From Chara braunii (taxonomy: Eukaryota > Streptophyta > Charophyceae > Charales > Characeae), in contig BFEA01000210.1 of the NCBI GenBank assembly GCA_003427395.1, positions 1,499,425-1,533,708 on the forward strand: a stretch of 34,284 nucleotides of DNA, given 5' to 3'. Shown piece by piece: positions 19,585 through 29,400 of the stretch. The translations under genes and the position numbers were made by a program. Under the pieces are notes generated by a model. That model ran no database searches. It worked only from the letters and a program-made list of their open reading frames with translations, and had not been told where the DNA came from. Numbering within the stretch: the stretch's first letter is position 1; each line of letters starts with the position of its first letter.

Positions 19585-20379
19585 GGAATGCTCTGTGATT
19601 GGGCAATCAGGCGCAGACCAAGTCACGAGATTCCTCTAATTACCGTAGTCGAGCGTTATATTCTCAAACTGCACCTGACAATTGCCAACAAGGTGTATGG
19701 GCATGGGCTCGACTTGAACCACTCTTCCCTGTTAGTTGCCAATAACTCGATAGTACCAAAGTCCCGATCTGACTGATCAATAACAGGCGCTACTGCATTC
19801 CCATGTCTTTCTTGGCTAGCTGCATTGTGAGGATGATGAGTCTGCTTTGTCCATTTCACCAGGGTTCATCTGCGCCAGATCGTACTGTCTCTCATCCCCC
19901 AGTCCCGACTGGCTGATCCATTTGTTTTTCCTTGAGAAAGATCACACTGTCACCAAGGCTGACCCGGTTCCGATGATCCCTGTGCTCTATTTGAGGGAAG
20001 AGCTGGAGGGAAGGATGTCCTCTGATAACCAGCCTCTTTCTCTCTCTTTCTTGTGCACACACACGCACAGTCTTGTGGCCTTAGCGGAACGAATATATGG
20101 GATGAACCTATTCCAAAATCTTCATTCAGATCCCTTTCTAATCTTTCAATGTCTTTTGAGATCGTGCATGTGTGATTTGCCCTCCTCTCTTTATGTTCAT
20201 ATGTAGCTGGACTAGCCCATCGATGATCCTCAAGTTTAATCTGACAATAGTGGAGAGCTTGTTTCTGGTCAGGGGCGCCTATTCTAGCGCCCCACAGGCA
20301 GAGAAATCGATTCTAGCCAACATGGGTCTTCTTTCTATCCCACTCATCTCTTCTCTCACAAGTGCGCATGCACACTCTC
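19585..20379. other. Unassigned sequence right of LTR2
   Basis: No protein family was recognised. Open frames at 19847-20206 and 20172-20513 read across several TC-rich tracts. The segment 20216-20340 has a rather protein-like frame (ILKFNLTIVESLFLVRGAYS), but no known match and no start. Repeated short words like aagtcccgatctgac (19758) resemble one at 18428 on the other side of LTR2. Confidence 0.35.
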
Positions 20380-20905
20380 TCTCACTAGCAGCGCACTCTC
20401 CCCCACCTGTGGCGCACTCTGTCTCATTAGCAGACCACTCTCTCTTGATAGCAGTGCACTGTACCTCATTAGCAGTGCACTATGCCTCATTAGCAGTTCT
20501 AGGAAATAATTAAATTGATCGCTGGTGCTTCCCTCACCCACGAGAGTCATCTCTCGGACTTCTCTCTCTCTCCCTCTCTCTTCCACTTCTCTTTCTCTCA
20601 CTGCACAGTCTCTCTCTCTCACTGCTCACTCTCTCTCTCTCTCTTACACTGCGCACTCTCTCTCTCTCTCACCGTGCAGTCTCTCTCTCTCACTGTGCAG
20701 TCTCTCTTTCTCTCACTGCGCAGTCTCTCTCTCTCTCTCTCACCGCGCAGTCTCTCTCTCTCACTGCGCAGTCTCTCTCTTTCTCTCACTGCGCAGTCTC
20801 TCTCTCTCTCTCACCACGCGGTCTCTCTCTGTGCAGTCTCTCTCTCTCTCACCGCGCAGTCTCTCTCTCTCACTGCGCACTCTCTTTCCCTCAATCTTAC
20901 TCACT
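20380..20905 (+). repeat. Minisatellite of CTCACTGCGCAGT units and CT runs
   Basis: From about 20595 the sequence alternates (TC)n with ctcaCYGYGCAGt or GCGCACT boxes at 18-36 bp intervals. To its left (20380-20510) is a related repeat with the words tcattagcagtgcactatgcc and tcattagcagacc. The array produces long Ser/Leu-rich false frames on the plus strand (20515-21102, 20525-20989). No gene is present. Confidence 0.88.
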
Positions 20906-21350
20906 CTCTCACTCAGTCACCTACTTCACCACGGATTTGGGGGAGGGAGGCTCCATCTCACTGCAGCAAGCATGCACCCCATACTGTAGCCCGCTTGCTC
21001 ACGCGAACGGGCACGTACTATCTCGCTGCGGTCTCCTGTGGTCGCAGTCCGAGCACTGCGTTCCCTCCTGTCCCTCAGTTCCCAAATGATCCCTCTCTTT
21101 GATGCCTTGCCAGCTATATCCATTCCGCTTGTGCGCTGTCCTTGCAGCACACGTGAGTGTGGTACCCCGAAACGGCCTGTGGCTGCAGCACTCGTGGACA
21201 CGCGGCCCGAAGGTTCCGAAACTATGGGCGTGGTCCCAAATCTGGGCGTTGCTGGCCTGAGAAAACTGGCCTATGCTTGTAGCACCTGTGCCTCCAATGC
21301 GGCCCTCTCGTAGAACCGGCCAGGTGGGCACGACGCGGATATTCCTCGGC
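20906..21350. other. GC-rich unassigned sequence
   Basis: Non-coding by inspection. It includes gccagctatatccattcc (near 21109) and gaaacggcctgtggctgcag (near 21169), which recall LTR leader or U3 sequences. If element C ever had a 5' LTR it would be expected here, but nothing matches the LTR at 28001. Confidence 0.35.
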
Positions 21351-21836
21351 GCTTGACAATTGAAAATACGTTCGAATTAATCAAATCCCTTTTTGATATT
21401 TCTTTTTTGAAATTTGGAATTTTTTTTAGTTTTTTTTTTTTTCAAAAAAATTATTGAAATACATCATAATCAATTAATTCCTTTTCGCATTTTTTTTTTG
21501 AAATTTTCTTTCGAAATTCCTTTTTTTATATGATTCGGAAGTACTTTTCTTTTTTTTTTTGCTATTCTGAATTCCTCAATTAATTCACAACTGAATTAAT
21601 CTCTTCATTCGAAATTAATCACCCTTTTTTGAAATTTTAACATCTTCTTCTTGTAAAATTCCTGCAAAATACCTTTTGAATTTCACCAATTATTCTTAGA
21701 AAAATTCAATTCCGAATTAATCTATTCAAAATTCATTCTTGTTTGGTGAATTTTACTTGGAATTACCTTTATTGCTAAATCAATCGATGACATTCTACTC
21801 TTGTAAATAGGAACCCCCCCCCCCCCTCCCCCGGGC
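21351..21836 (+). other. AT-rich tract with poly-T and poly-C runs before element C gag
   Basis: Composition changes sharply at about 21350 to AT-rich sequence dominated by T runs, gaattaat and gaaatt words. It ends in a 13-C run (about 21813-21825) just before the gag ATG at 21837. The position suggests the untranslated leader of element C. No primer-binding site could be identified with confidence. Confidence 0.5.
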
Positions 21837-23172
21837 ATGCCACGCTCAACCAAGAACTCTCAACGCGGAGCCGCCAACGCCGTCGCTGTTGCCGCCGCCT
21901 CCACTTCATCTGCTGCTAACTCCTCAGCCGCAGCTACCACCGCTTCCTCCCCCACCATGGCCCAATCATCCAGCATTTATATGTCCGACATCCGCTCCGA
22001 CTTCGTCGACAGCATCGCCCTCAACCTCGCAGGCGAGCAAACACCAGCACCGATGTCCCCATCGACCTCGTGACTCTTTTCCGCATGATGACATCTCTCC
22101 AGTCATCCATGGACGACATCAAAACATCCGTTTCCACCATCTCTACTCGCGTGACCACCATTGAAAGTNNNNNNNNNNNNNNNNNNNNNNNNNNNNNNNN
22201 NNNNNNNNNNNNNNNNNNNNNNNNNNNNNNNNNNNNNNNNNNNNNNNNNNNNNNNNNNNNNNNNNNNNNNNNNNNNNNNNNNNNNNNNNNNNNNNNNNNN
22301 NNNNNNNNNNNNNNNNNNNNNNNNNNNNNNNNNNNNNNNNNNNNNNNNNNNNNNNNNNNNNNNNNNNNNNNNNNNNNNNNNNNNNNNNNNNNNNNNNNNN
22401 NNNNNNNNNNNNNNNNNNNNCCTTGGTCACCAAGACGACAACCCCCGCCGTCACGCCCTCCCAGTCACAACCCCTCATGACTTCATCCACTATCACTTCC
22501 ACCCATACCCAGATCACCCCCACACCTCAAGCCCTACTCCCTGGTATCCCAATACCTCCTCCATCCACACTCCTCCCAACCAATCCCACTACCGACTTCA
22601 CCCGGGTACCGTCCTCCTCACCCAAACTTGACTCGCACTTCAAACGGGGATGCCGCAAGGACCTAGCCGCCTCCCTTGTCCACGACCCCCCAATGTCCCT
22701 CTCCAATCTCCTCAACTGCGCCATTCACCTAGACAAATTCATCACCCTGTACAAGGATGCACTCACATCCGCCCCACTCTGCCCACGATTCTTTCATAAC
22801 ATCGCCGACGAAACCTCTCTCTCTGCCTCCTCGGACGAGTTCTCTGCCACCGTCCCCGATATCCTCTCTGATCCACTAGACACCACATCACTCTCCTCTG
22901 ACGAACTCTCCACCATTCACCTCATGCGAATGGAAAAGAGAGAACGCTCCAGCCATCCTCCCATGAACACCCACCCAACCCGTCTCACGAAACTCATACC
23001 GGAGGAGCGAACCTACCTCCAAGCAAAGGGTGGTTGTTGTCGGTGCAAACAGTTAGGACATCTACAGACAAATTGTCCAAATGTCGGACAGTTCACACGT
23101 CAGGCACCCAGGTCCGCGCCCCCCCGACCCGCAGCCTCCGCATGCGCCACTCCCAGTCCCTCCTCCTCATGA
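21837..23172 (+). pseudogene. Element C gag, broken and containing the gap
   Basis: The frame begins MPRSTKNSQRGAANAV at 21837, runs through an Ala/Ser-rich segment and ends at a TGA at 22071. A one-base shift near 22045 restores a frame with IDLVTLFRMMTSLQSSMDDI that runs into the gap (22169-22420). After the gap, the frame 22423-23172 contains a capsid-like patch, FKRGCRKDLAASLVHDPPMS, followed by LSNLLNCAIHLDKFI, then LIPEERTYLQAKGG and an intact CCHC zinc knuckle (CCRCKQLGHLQTNC). The region binds and packages element RNA in active relatives. The frame ends at a TGA shortly before the protease. Confidence 0.75.
22169..22420. other. Assembly gap (252 N)
   Basis: Unknown bases inside the capsid-coding part of element C gag. 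Open frames reported across it are not informative. Confidence 0.98.
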
Positions 23173-23221
23173 ACACCGTCCCTAGTATCACCATGAATCC
23201 GCTCCGGCGTCAATAACTAGT

Positions 23222-24272
23222 TTGCCGGCCATCCCATCGGTGACAATCTCCACCCCACCAGTGACCCATTTGGCATCGACAATACGTCTGCCTCCCTCCT
23301 CTCCGGTGCCACACATCCCACCGGACGACCCCCAGGCGTCGCAACCCGCGTTGCCTGACGCCCCCCTCACCACCAAATGTTTCGCAAACCGCCTTCCAAA
23401 TCCATCCTCTGTCACCTTCTCTGATGTTGTTGAGGAACAAGCCCGACTCGATCGGCTTGTCCAATTGGGCAATGAACAACGCCGCCTCAACACCATTATC
23501 TCCACCGCCAACTCATCACACTTTCACCTCAAATTCATCACCGCCACCCTTGGTGCGTCTACGACTAAGTTTTGGGCCCTCCTCGACATTGGAGCCACTC
23601 GTAACTTCATCACCGACACGTGTGTCCCGAAAGTCGGTCTTACCTCTACCAGTTACGACTCCCCGATTACGATTCGTTTAGGGGACAAAGACACCGCCGT
23701 TGTAGTAGACCGCACGGTTCCCGAGACCACCATGACTGTCGGAACCCTCCGCAGTCAGGTCTCATTCGATGTCATGCACTTAATGTGCGACATCGTTTTG
23801 GGAACACCGTGGCTGGACCGCTAGATACCATACTCGTTCCACCCCAACTTCATCCGCCTTACCAACCCCTTGACACAACCATCGACATTCCCTATCTCCC
23901 CTATCCCCCCTCCCCAAGCTCCGTCACCACGCACCAATTCCTTCACATGGCTCATATGTACCCTGACTCCACCTACTATTGCCTTGTCCTTGATCGCGAG
24001 CGCCCGGAGGACTTGCTTCCAACGGACAAACCCGACCAAGCCCCCCCCTCCAACCCCGCCCCCACCTCCATCCTCGACGAGTTCAAGGACGTCTTCACCG
24101 AGTCCTTACCCGCTGGATTACCTCCGGATCGTGGTGTGTCTCACACCATCGATTTGGAGCCCGGTCACTCTCCACCTTGCCGCCCTCTGTACCAACTATC
24201 CGTTTCGGAAGCTGAAGAAATGAAGCGGCAGCTCAATGAACTCCTTGAAAAAGGATTCATTAAGCCAAGTTG
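23222..24272 (+). pseudogene. Element C protease and protease-RT linker, broken
   Basis: The frame 23222-23824 has ALLDIGATRNFITDTCVPKV, the retropepsin active site, with DIG where DS/TG is normal, and ends with the CDIVLGTPWLDR block of gypsy proteases. A TAG stops it at 23822-23824. The linker continues in another frame up to 24273, with SILDEFKDVFTESLPAGLPP, DRGVSHTIDLEPGHSPPCRP and LNELLEKGFIKPS, the conserved lead-in to RT. It ends at a TGA where Trp or another sense codon is expected. Confidence 0.8.
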
Positions 24273-24273
24273 A

Positions 24274-24950
24274 CCTCCCTTCGGCACAAGCTGCCTTTTC
24301 ATCAAGAAAGGTGGAACATCGGAACTCCGAATGTGCACAGACTACCGCGTCTTGAATCGGATCACAATCAATAACAAATACCCCCTACCTCGGATCTTCG
24401 AGCTTCTTGATCACCTCCGTGGAGCCAAATATTTTACCAAAATTGACCTCCGCAGTGGCTTCCACCATATCCGCATCTGCGAGGAGGACACCCACAAGAC
24501 CGCATTCCGTTCTCACGTCTGGCACTACGAGTTCCTTGTGATGCCCTTTGGACTCACCAACGCCCCCGCCACATTCCAATCCACCATGAACCACATCTTT
24601 TGCGACCTCCTCGAAGTCTGTGTCGTCGTTTACCTCCATGATATCCTTGTCTATAGCCCCACCTTCGAGTCCCACCTTCAGCATCTCTGCCAAGTCCTCT
24701 CTATCCTCAGAGAGCAAAAATTTTACGCCAAGCTCAGCAAATGCACCTTTGCCGCTTCAAGCGTTGAATACCTTGGCCACATCGTCTCCGCTGAAGGAAT
24801 ACGCATGGACCCCTCGAAGGTCACCGCCCTCATCGAGTATCCACCACCCAAGACCCTACTCCAACTTCGTTCATTTCTCTGCCTTGCCAACTACTACCGC
24901 CCCTTTATCCGCAACTTCTCCGACATCTCGTACCCCCCTCCACGAACTCA
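24274..24950 (+). pseudogene. Element C reverse transcriptase with mutated catalytic box
   Basis: Classical Ty3 RT blocks are present in order: SCLFIKKGGTSELRMCTDYR, VLNRITINNKYPLPRI, FTKIDLRSGFHHIRI (first catalytic Asp intact), MPFGLTNAPATFQSTMN, YLHDILVYS in place of YLDD, and LSKCTFAASSVEYLGHIVS to LCLANYYRPFIRNFSDIS. The first Asp of the YxDD pair is His (codon CAT at 24637-24639), which should abolish polymerase activity. A frameshift near 24935 moves the downstream RNase H into another frame. The domain is otherwise well preserved. Confidence 0.9.
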
Positions 24951-25480
24951 TCCACGAGGACGAACCCTTCACTTGGAACGACCGCCGCCAAAACGCCTTC
25001 GACTTCCTCAAACAAACCATCACCGCGGCCCCCGTCCTCAAGATCGTCGACCCCTCTCGACATTTCTACATTACCACTGATGCATCCGAATTCGCCCTTG
25101 GAGCCGTCCTATCCCGACACTTCCCTCACGATACCTCTGAAACCCCCTCCATCAAAGACTCCCCCACCCACCCCGAGGGTCACCCGGCGAGTACCCCAAC
25201 GCCTTCGCTATCAAGAAACTCCTTCAACGAGGAGGAACTCCTCGCCGTGATCCACGTCCTCAAAATCTGGCACCCGTACCTCGACGGGCAATACTTCACC
25301 ATCCACACAGACAACACCATCGTCTCCTCTATCCTCACCAGAAAGACATCACGCCGCACCAAGCCCGTTGGTTAGACTTCCTTGCCCAATTCACATTCAC
25401 CATTTGCCACACCCCCGACAAAGGCAACCGCGTTGCCGACGCCCTCTGTCGACGCCCCGACCACAAGCCCGCTGAGAAAG
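24930..25480 (+). pseudogene. Element C RNase H, frameshifted
   Basis: This frame contains TPLHELIHEDEPFTWNDRRQ (the tether), FYITTDASEFALGAVLS with the first Asp, NEEELLAVIHVLKIWHPYL with the Glu, and FTIHTDNTIV with the next Asp. The frame is lost again near 25370, and the end (DFLAQFTFTICHTPDKGNRV, ADALCRRPD) is in yet another frame. The catalytic acids are visible, but two frameshifts separate the domain from its neighbours. Confidence 0.85.
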
Positions 25481-25489
25481 TCTACGCCG

Positions 25490-26837
25490 CCATGACTCAC
25501 ATCCAACTCCTACCATCGCTCCACCACCACTACACCCAAGGCTACCTCTCTTGCCCGGATTTCTCAACAATCTACAACAAACTTCGTGATCTCGACTCAG
25601 TCCCCGACTACTCCCTTCACGACCAGCTTCTTTATATTGACACCAACGGCACTCGCCGACTTTGCATCCCCGACGCACGTGGCCTCCGTACCCAGCTCTT
25701 GGGTGAGCATCACGACGCCAAGACTGCGGGGCACCTCGGGTTCCAGAAAACCTTTGACACCCTCTCTCGTTACTTCTACTGGCCTTCCCTACTCGCCGAT
25801 GTCAAAGCCTACATTCGCTCATGCCCCACATGTCAAGCCATCAACCCCTCAAACCGCGCCAAGCCCGACAAACTACAATCATTGTCGATCCCCACCCATG
25901 GCAGTCCATCTCCATGGACTTCGTCTGCGGTCTCCCCAAGACCGACCGTGGACATGATTGCATCTATGTCATTGTTTGTCGCTTGACTAAACGCGCCCAC
26001 TTCATCCCTTGCACCACATCGCACAACGCCAAGGATGTCGCCATTCTCTTCTTCGACCATGTCGCACGCCACCACCGTCTCTTTGAGAACATCATTAGCG
26101 ACTGTGACCCTCGCTTCCTTTGACAATTTGGGAAACACCTCCTTAAATCCTACAGAACCACGCTAAAGTATATCACTACATTCCACCCACAGACCGATGG
26201 ACAAACCAAGAAGATGAACGGTACTCTCCAAAGAATCCTGCGGAAGTATTGTCATCCACATCAACACGATTAGGATCAGTTGCTCACCACCGCCGAGATC
26301 GCCTACAACAATGATGTTTGTCCTTCCACTGGCATGTCTCCATTCTACCTTGACCTTGGCTATCATCCGCGCTTGCCCTCTGACTTCCTGCTCCCCTCGC
26401 AACTCAACCCCTCCACCCCCTGCCCTTCTCTCAATGAATGGGTAGCAACAATAAACAGACTCCTCAGAGAAGCTACCGAAGCCCTTGAACGAACACAAGA
26501 ACAACAAGCCAACAAGACCAACAAACACAGACGAGACGTAACATTCAAAGTAGGGGACAAAGTCTGGCTCTCCGCCCAACGCTTTGAACCCGAACACGGC
26601 TTGTCCAAAAAACTCTCGAACAAGTGGCTCGGACCCTTCCCCATCATTGAACAAACCTCCCACATCAATTACAAGCTCCAACTCCCTCCTGACATGAGTC
26701 GTGTCCACCCTGTCTTCCACGTAGAATACTTAAAAGAATACCATGAATCCCCACCTCAATTCGCTGACCGCCCATATCCTAGACCTCCACCGATCATGCT
26801 TCCCACAACCCTTAATTCGTCGTCGAAGCCATCATAG
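25490..26837 (+). pseudogene. Element C integrase with catalytic Glu replaced by Lys
   Basis: The zinc-binding domain is intact: HHDAKTAGHLGF has the two His and SCPTCQ the two Cys (about 25708-25837). The core has SMDFVCGLPKTD (Asp 1) and IISDCDPRF (Asp 2), but the block normally reading DGQTE is DGQTKKMNGTL, with Lys (AAG at 26208-26210) in place of the catalytic Glu. Stops occur at 26121-26123 (TGA) and at about 26272 (TAG). The C-terminal part (26280-26837) has NDVCPSTGMSPFYLDLGYHP, FKVGDKVWLSAQRFEPEHGL, SKKLSNKWLGPFPIIEQ and RVHPVFHVEYLKEYH. It cannot be active as it stands. Confidence 0.9.
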
Positions 26838-27051
26838 GACGAAGAACTACTCTAGTATCAAACCATCCGGAACCAATCACAGAATACAAAGTTAAAGTAT
26901 CAGACCATCCGGAACCAATCACAGAATACAAAGTTAAATGGACTGGATACCCTGATGAAGAATCCACATGGGAACCTCTTCCTAACCTTAACAATGCTAT
27001 GAAACTTGTTCGCACCTATGATTGTGCTCACCCTATACATAATATAACTTA
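26820..27051 (+). pseudogene. Element C chromodomain with internal duplication
   Basis: In a frame one base off the integrase, the segment begins VVEAIIGRRTTLV, passes through two copies of a 14-residue unit (each ending EPITEYKVK) and continues WTGYPDEESTWEPLPNLNNA to a TAA at 27049-27051. The YKVKW..YP..E.TWEP pattern is the chromodomain core carried by chromovirus integrases, thought to bind modified histone tails. It is separated from the integrase by a frameshift near 26820. Confidence 0.82.
26855..26938 (+). repeat. In-frame 42-bp tandem duplication in the chromodomain
   Basis: Copy 1 spans 26855-26896 and copy 2 26897-26938; they differ at one base (AAC against GAC). The duplication adds 14 residues to the first beta-strand region of the chromodomain without breaking the frame. 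Confidence 0.92.
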
Positions 27052-28000
27052 AACCCTAAACCCTTGCATAAACCATGCCTTGACCCCGCCAAAACCCCGC
27101 ATTCCTGCTCTACACACACCCCTGTACCCAGCGAAGCCCTTGCCTCTTGAACCCCCCGTCTGATCTGCTCTTGCCTCCGCCTTGTCCCGTTCTCCCATCT
27201 GTCCTCTGCCACACCCTTGTCTCTCTTGTCCAAGTTCTCTATGTGGCCCCTGCGCGTCGCCGGCGATAATGGATCTAATGGCAATCGCACGAGGACGATG
27301 GCATGCTGCAGCTCAGTACGAGGAGATAAGACAGTTGGTTGGCCACCATGCTGTTCCCTTTGGCCGGCACCTTGGACTCGCACACTTCTGGAGCAGCACC
27401 TCTGACATGGACATCAAGTCTGCGACCTCCTATCCAGATGAGACCTCATCATCAGATCGTGTACCGGACGCAACCTGCTACTGCGACAATCCAGCTGAAG
27501 TCCTCACCGTCTACATCACGGAACTGCTGAAGACTGTTTCCTCACCGCCACTTCCACGACACCCTCCAAGACCTTCCTCAAGACATTTCTTCGCTTTTGA
27601 CACTTTGTTACAGACCTGAGACGTTGTTTTCCCAGACCCCTCAGACACCCCAACACTTGAGCATTGAACAAACAATTTATTTATTTTTATTTCTTTCTCA
27701 AACCTGACAACCTACAACCTTGTAGAACACCAATAGGACCTCCCTGTTACCTGTAGAACCTCAGTCAGATTACCCTGTTACTTGAGCATTGATTCCCTCA
27801 TCCCTGTAGAACCCCAATAGGATTACCCTGTTACTTCAACATCAATTCCCTCATCCCTGTAGAACCCCCACAGGATTGCCCTGCTACCTGCATTACTCCC
27901 CCTTTCCTTTTCTGACCAGTGATCGGCCCTGTCCCGTCCTTCACAGTTGTTCATTGGGTCTTTGGCAGCCGGGACGTTGCCTTCTAGAGGGAGGGGATAG
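27052..28000 (+). other. Element C 3' untranslated region with an extra sense open frame
   Basis: About 950 bp separate the chromodomain stop from the LTR. An open frame with an ATG at 27269 runs to a stop at 27617-27619 (about 116 codons), starting MDLMAIARGRWHAAAQYEEI and containing PAEVLTVYITELLKTVSS. I know no family for it. Near the end are 53-bp repeats (27721-27880) and a polypurine tract, agagggaggggatag (27986-28000), directly before the LTR. Confidence 0.55.
27721..27880 (+). repeat. Tandem repeat, 53-bp unit, in element C 3' region
   Basis: The word tgtagaac recurs at 27721, 27752, 27805 and 27858. The last intervals are 53 bp and contain the shared units aataggattaccctgttact and attccctcatccc. 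The copies are diverged. The location just before the polypurine tract is typical of variable non-coding parts of gypsy elements. Confidence 0.8.
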
Positions 28001-28552
28001 TGTTACGGACCCAGCCAGGGCTCGATCCCTGGTCCGCGGGTTACCACCCGCCAGGCTGCTATTCTATCTTTTTGGAGTCTCTGATCTCCAGTTCCTGACT
28101 GTTGGCGCCCTCTGCAGTTGGCGCCCGTTCTCAAATCCCGCCTCTGCCACTTTCGGATTTCGTACTTGGCGCCATCCGGCATTCTGGCGCCCAGGCTCAG
28201 ACCTTCGATTTTCAGTTCAGCCCCGAGGCAATCGCACTTTTGCCCTCGGACTCAACTTGAACTTAAGACCGGACTCAAGCGGAGTTCGGGGACTCAGTTT
28301 TCAGCCTCAGTGCTTGTGCTTCAGTGTGACTTGCTGCGACATTGTGCACGGAAGCAAGCTTGCGACTTTGCGACTTTGCCACTTTGTGTTTGTGTCCGTC
28401 GAGTCGTGTCGAGTCCGCGTCGAGTTGAGTGAGTGTGTGTGTGTGTGTGCTCTGACTCCCTCCCTCTCTCTACCCCGACCTCACTGCTCTGCCTCAGCCC
28501 CATCACACAGGACATCCAACGAGTTTTCCCCCATATGAGGAGAAGACAGCTT

Positions 28553-28553
<1 letters not shown>
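28001..28553 (+). mobile_element. 3' LTR of element C, apparently truncated
   Basis: The LTR starts TGTTACGGACCCAGCCAGGG immediately after the polypurine tract. A short inverted repeat, agccagggctcgatccctgg, lies at its beginning. It is GC-rich with TGGCGCC and GGCGCCC words (28100-28200), Tyr/Phe-like gcgactttgcgacttt repeats (28360-28385) and a (GT)n run near 28432-28449. It gives way at 28554 to a 67-base A run, and no CA end or U5-like tail was found. No second copy exists in the window. Confidence 0.7.

Positions 28554-28620
<67 letters not shown>
28554..28620 (+). repeat. Poly(A) run, 67 bases
   Basis: An uninterrupted A run follows gaggagaagacagcttc. Its position after the LTR suggests a copied mRNA tail, but an ordinary A-microsatellite expansion cannot be excluded. 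Assembly of such a long homopolymer is also error-prone. Confidence 0.9.
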
Positions 28621-28622
<2 letters not shown>

Positions 28623-28860
28623 GGAAAGGACTGGCTAGGGGATGCCAACATTGTAAATAATACTTCGCCTTTGCGCCCACAGTCCGTGATCACAATCAGA
28701 GGTGGCAGAGGGGAGAAGCACAAAATAGCCAGGCTTCATAGACAACCTTAGGCAAGCTTCCTTGTCCAGCCAGTAAAAGGGAATGAGCACAGGCTAACTT
28801 AAAAGAGAGGCGTGCAGAGGCCAACAGATGCACACTCACCCACTTATAACTTCAGAGGCA
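28621..28860. other. Spacer between element C and element D
   Basis: No coding or LTR signature was found. It begins tcggaaaggactggc after the A run and ends at the breakpoint of element D, inside its integrase zinc domain. Confidence 0.5.
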
Positions 28861-28879
28861 TCCCTCCGAAATGTCCGTT

Positions 28880-29400
28880 GCGTCGTGGCATTCTCCTAAA
28901 AATAAACTATGCAAAATTTCCCTGGATGGAACAACTAACCTCTTAAACCCTGCCTTTTCAAGAAAGAGTAGCCCATCCACCATCACAAACTCGTCAGTGG
29001 TGGCCTTGTCTTTGGCCTGTAGTTTGTTGATGATGTCCATCGTGATGGGATCTTTCTTATAGGCTTCCCCCAAAGATCGAGTCACGTCCTCAGATAAGCC
29101 AAACTCAGAAATCAGTGCACCCAGGTAATCTGCCCTTCTAGACAACGCATCGGCAACCTTGTTGTACTCTCCTTTCACATAATCTAGTTTGAAGTCATAC
29201 TGATCTATGACTTCAATCCAGCGTTTGAGTGCATCGGAGAGAACGGATTGTGCCTTGATCCACTTCAGGGTCTGATGATCAGTCCTCAAGTAGAAGAACC
29301 TTCCTAACAGATAGTGCCTCTAGTGGACAAGTGCCTTGTAAAGAGCATAGAGTTCCCTCTCGTAGGTGGACTTTGCCAACTTCTGATGGCATTTTTTTTC
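28880..29400 (-). pseudogene. Element D RNase H end and start of integrase, truncated
   Basis: The minus-strand frame 29289-28852 reads MRTDHQTLKWIKAQSVLSDA, with the RNase H Asp in TDH, then VKGEYNKVADALSRRADYLG, the RNase H end, a linker, and the first residues of the integrase zinc domain (LGECHDAT). After that the reading frame turns into unrelated sequence and stops. The frame upstream, up to about 29400, is shifted: the expected ERELYAL block is scrambled near an 8-base T run at 29392-29399, a likely slippage site. Confidence 0.82.

Larger units (their letters stand above)
21837..28553 (+). mobile_element. Element C: nearly full-length but dead Ty3/gypsy chromovirus
   Basis: The plus-strand order is gag with CCHC knuckle, protease, RT, RNase H, integrase, chromodomain, long 3' untranslated region, polypurine tract and a 3' LTR starting at 28001. 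The order and the C-terminal chromodomain mark it as a chromovirus. Coding GC content is high and codon use C-rich, unlike elements A, B and D. It contains the 252-base gap, several frameshifts and stops, and substitutions in two catalytic sites. No 5' LTR matching the 3' LTR was found upstream. Confidence 0.88.

Noticed and set aside
20515-21102. 195-codon Ser/Leu-rich open frame
   Set aside because: Produced by the CT/GCGCAGT minisatellite.
26163-26720. 185-codon minus-strand open frame
   Set aside because: Shadow of the element C integrase on the opposite strand.
27721-27880. Regular repeats considered as a CRISPR-like array
   Set aside because: Units are diverged, adjacent, lack unique spacers of constant length, and lie in a eukaryotic retroelement.
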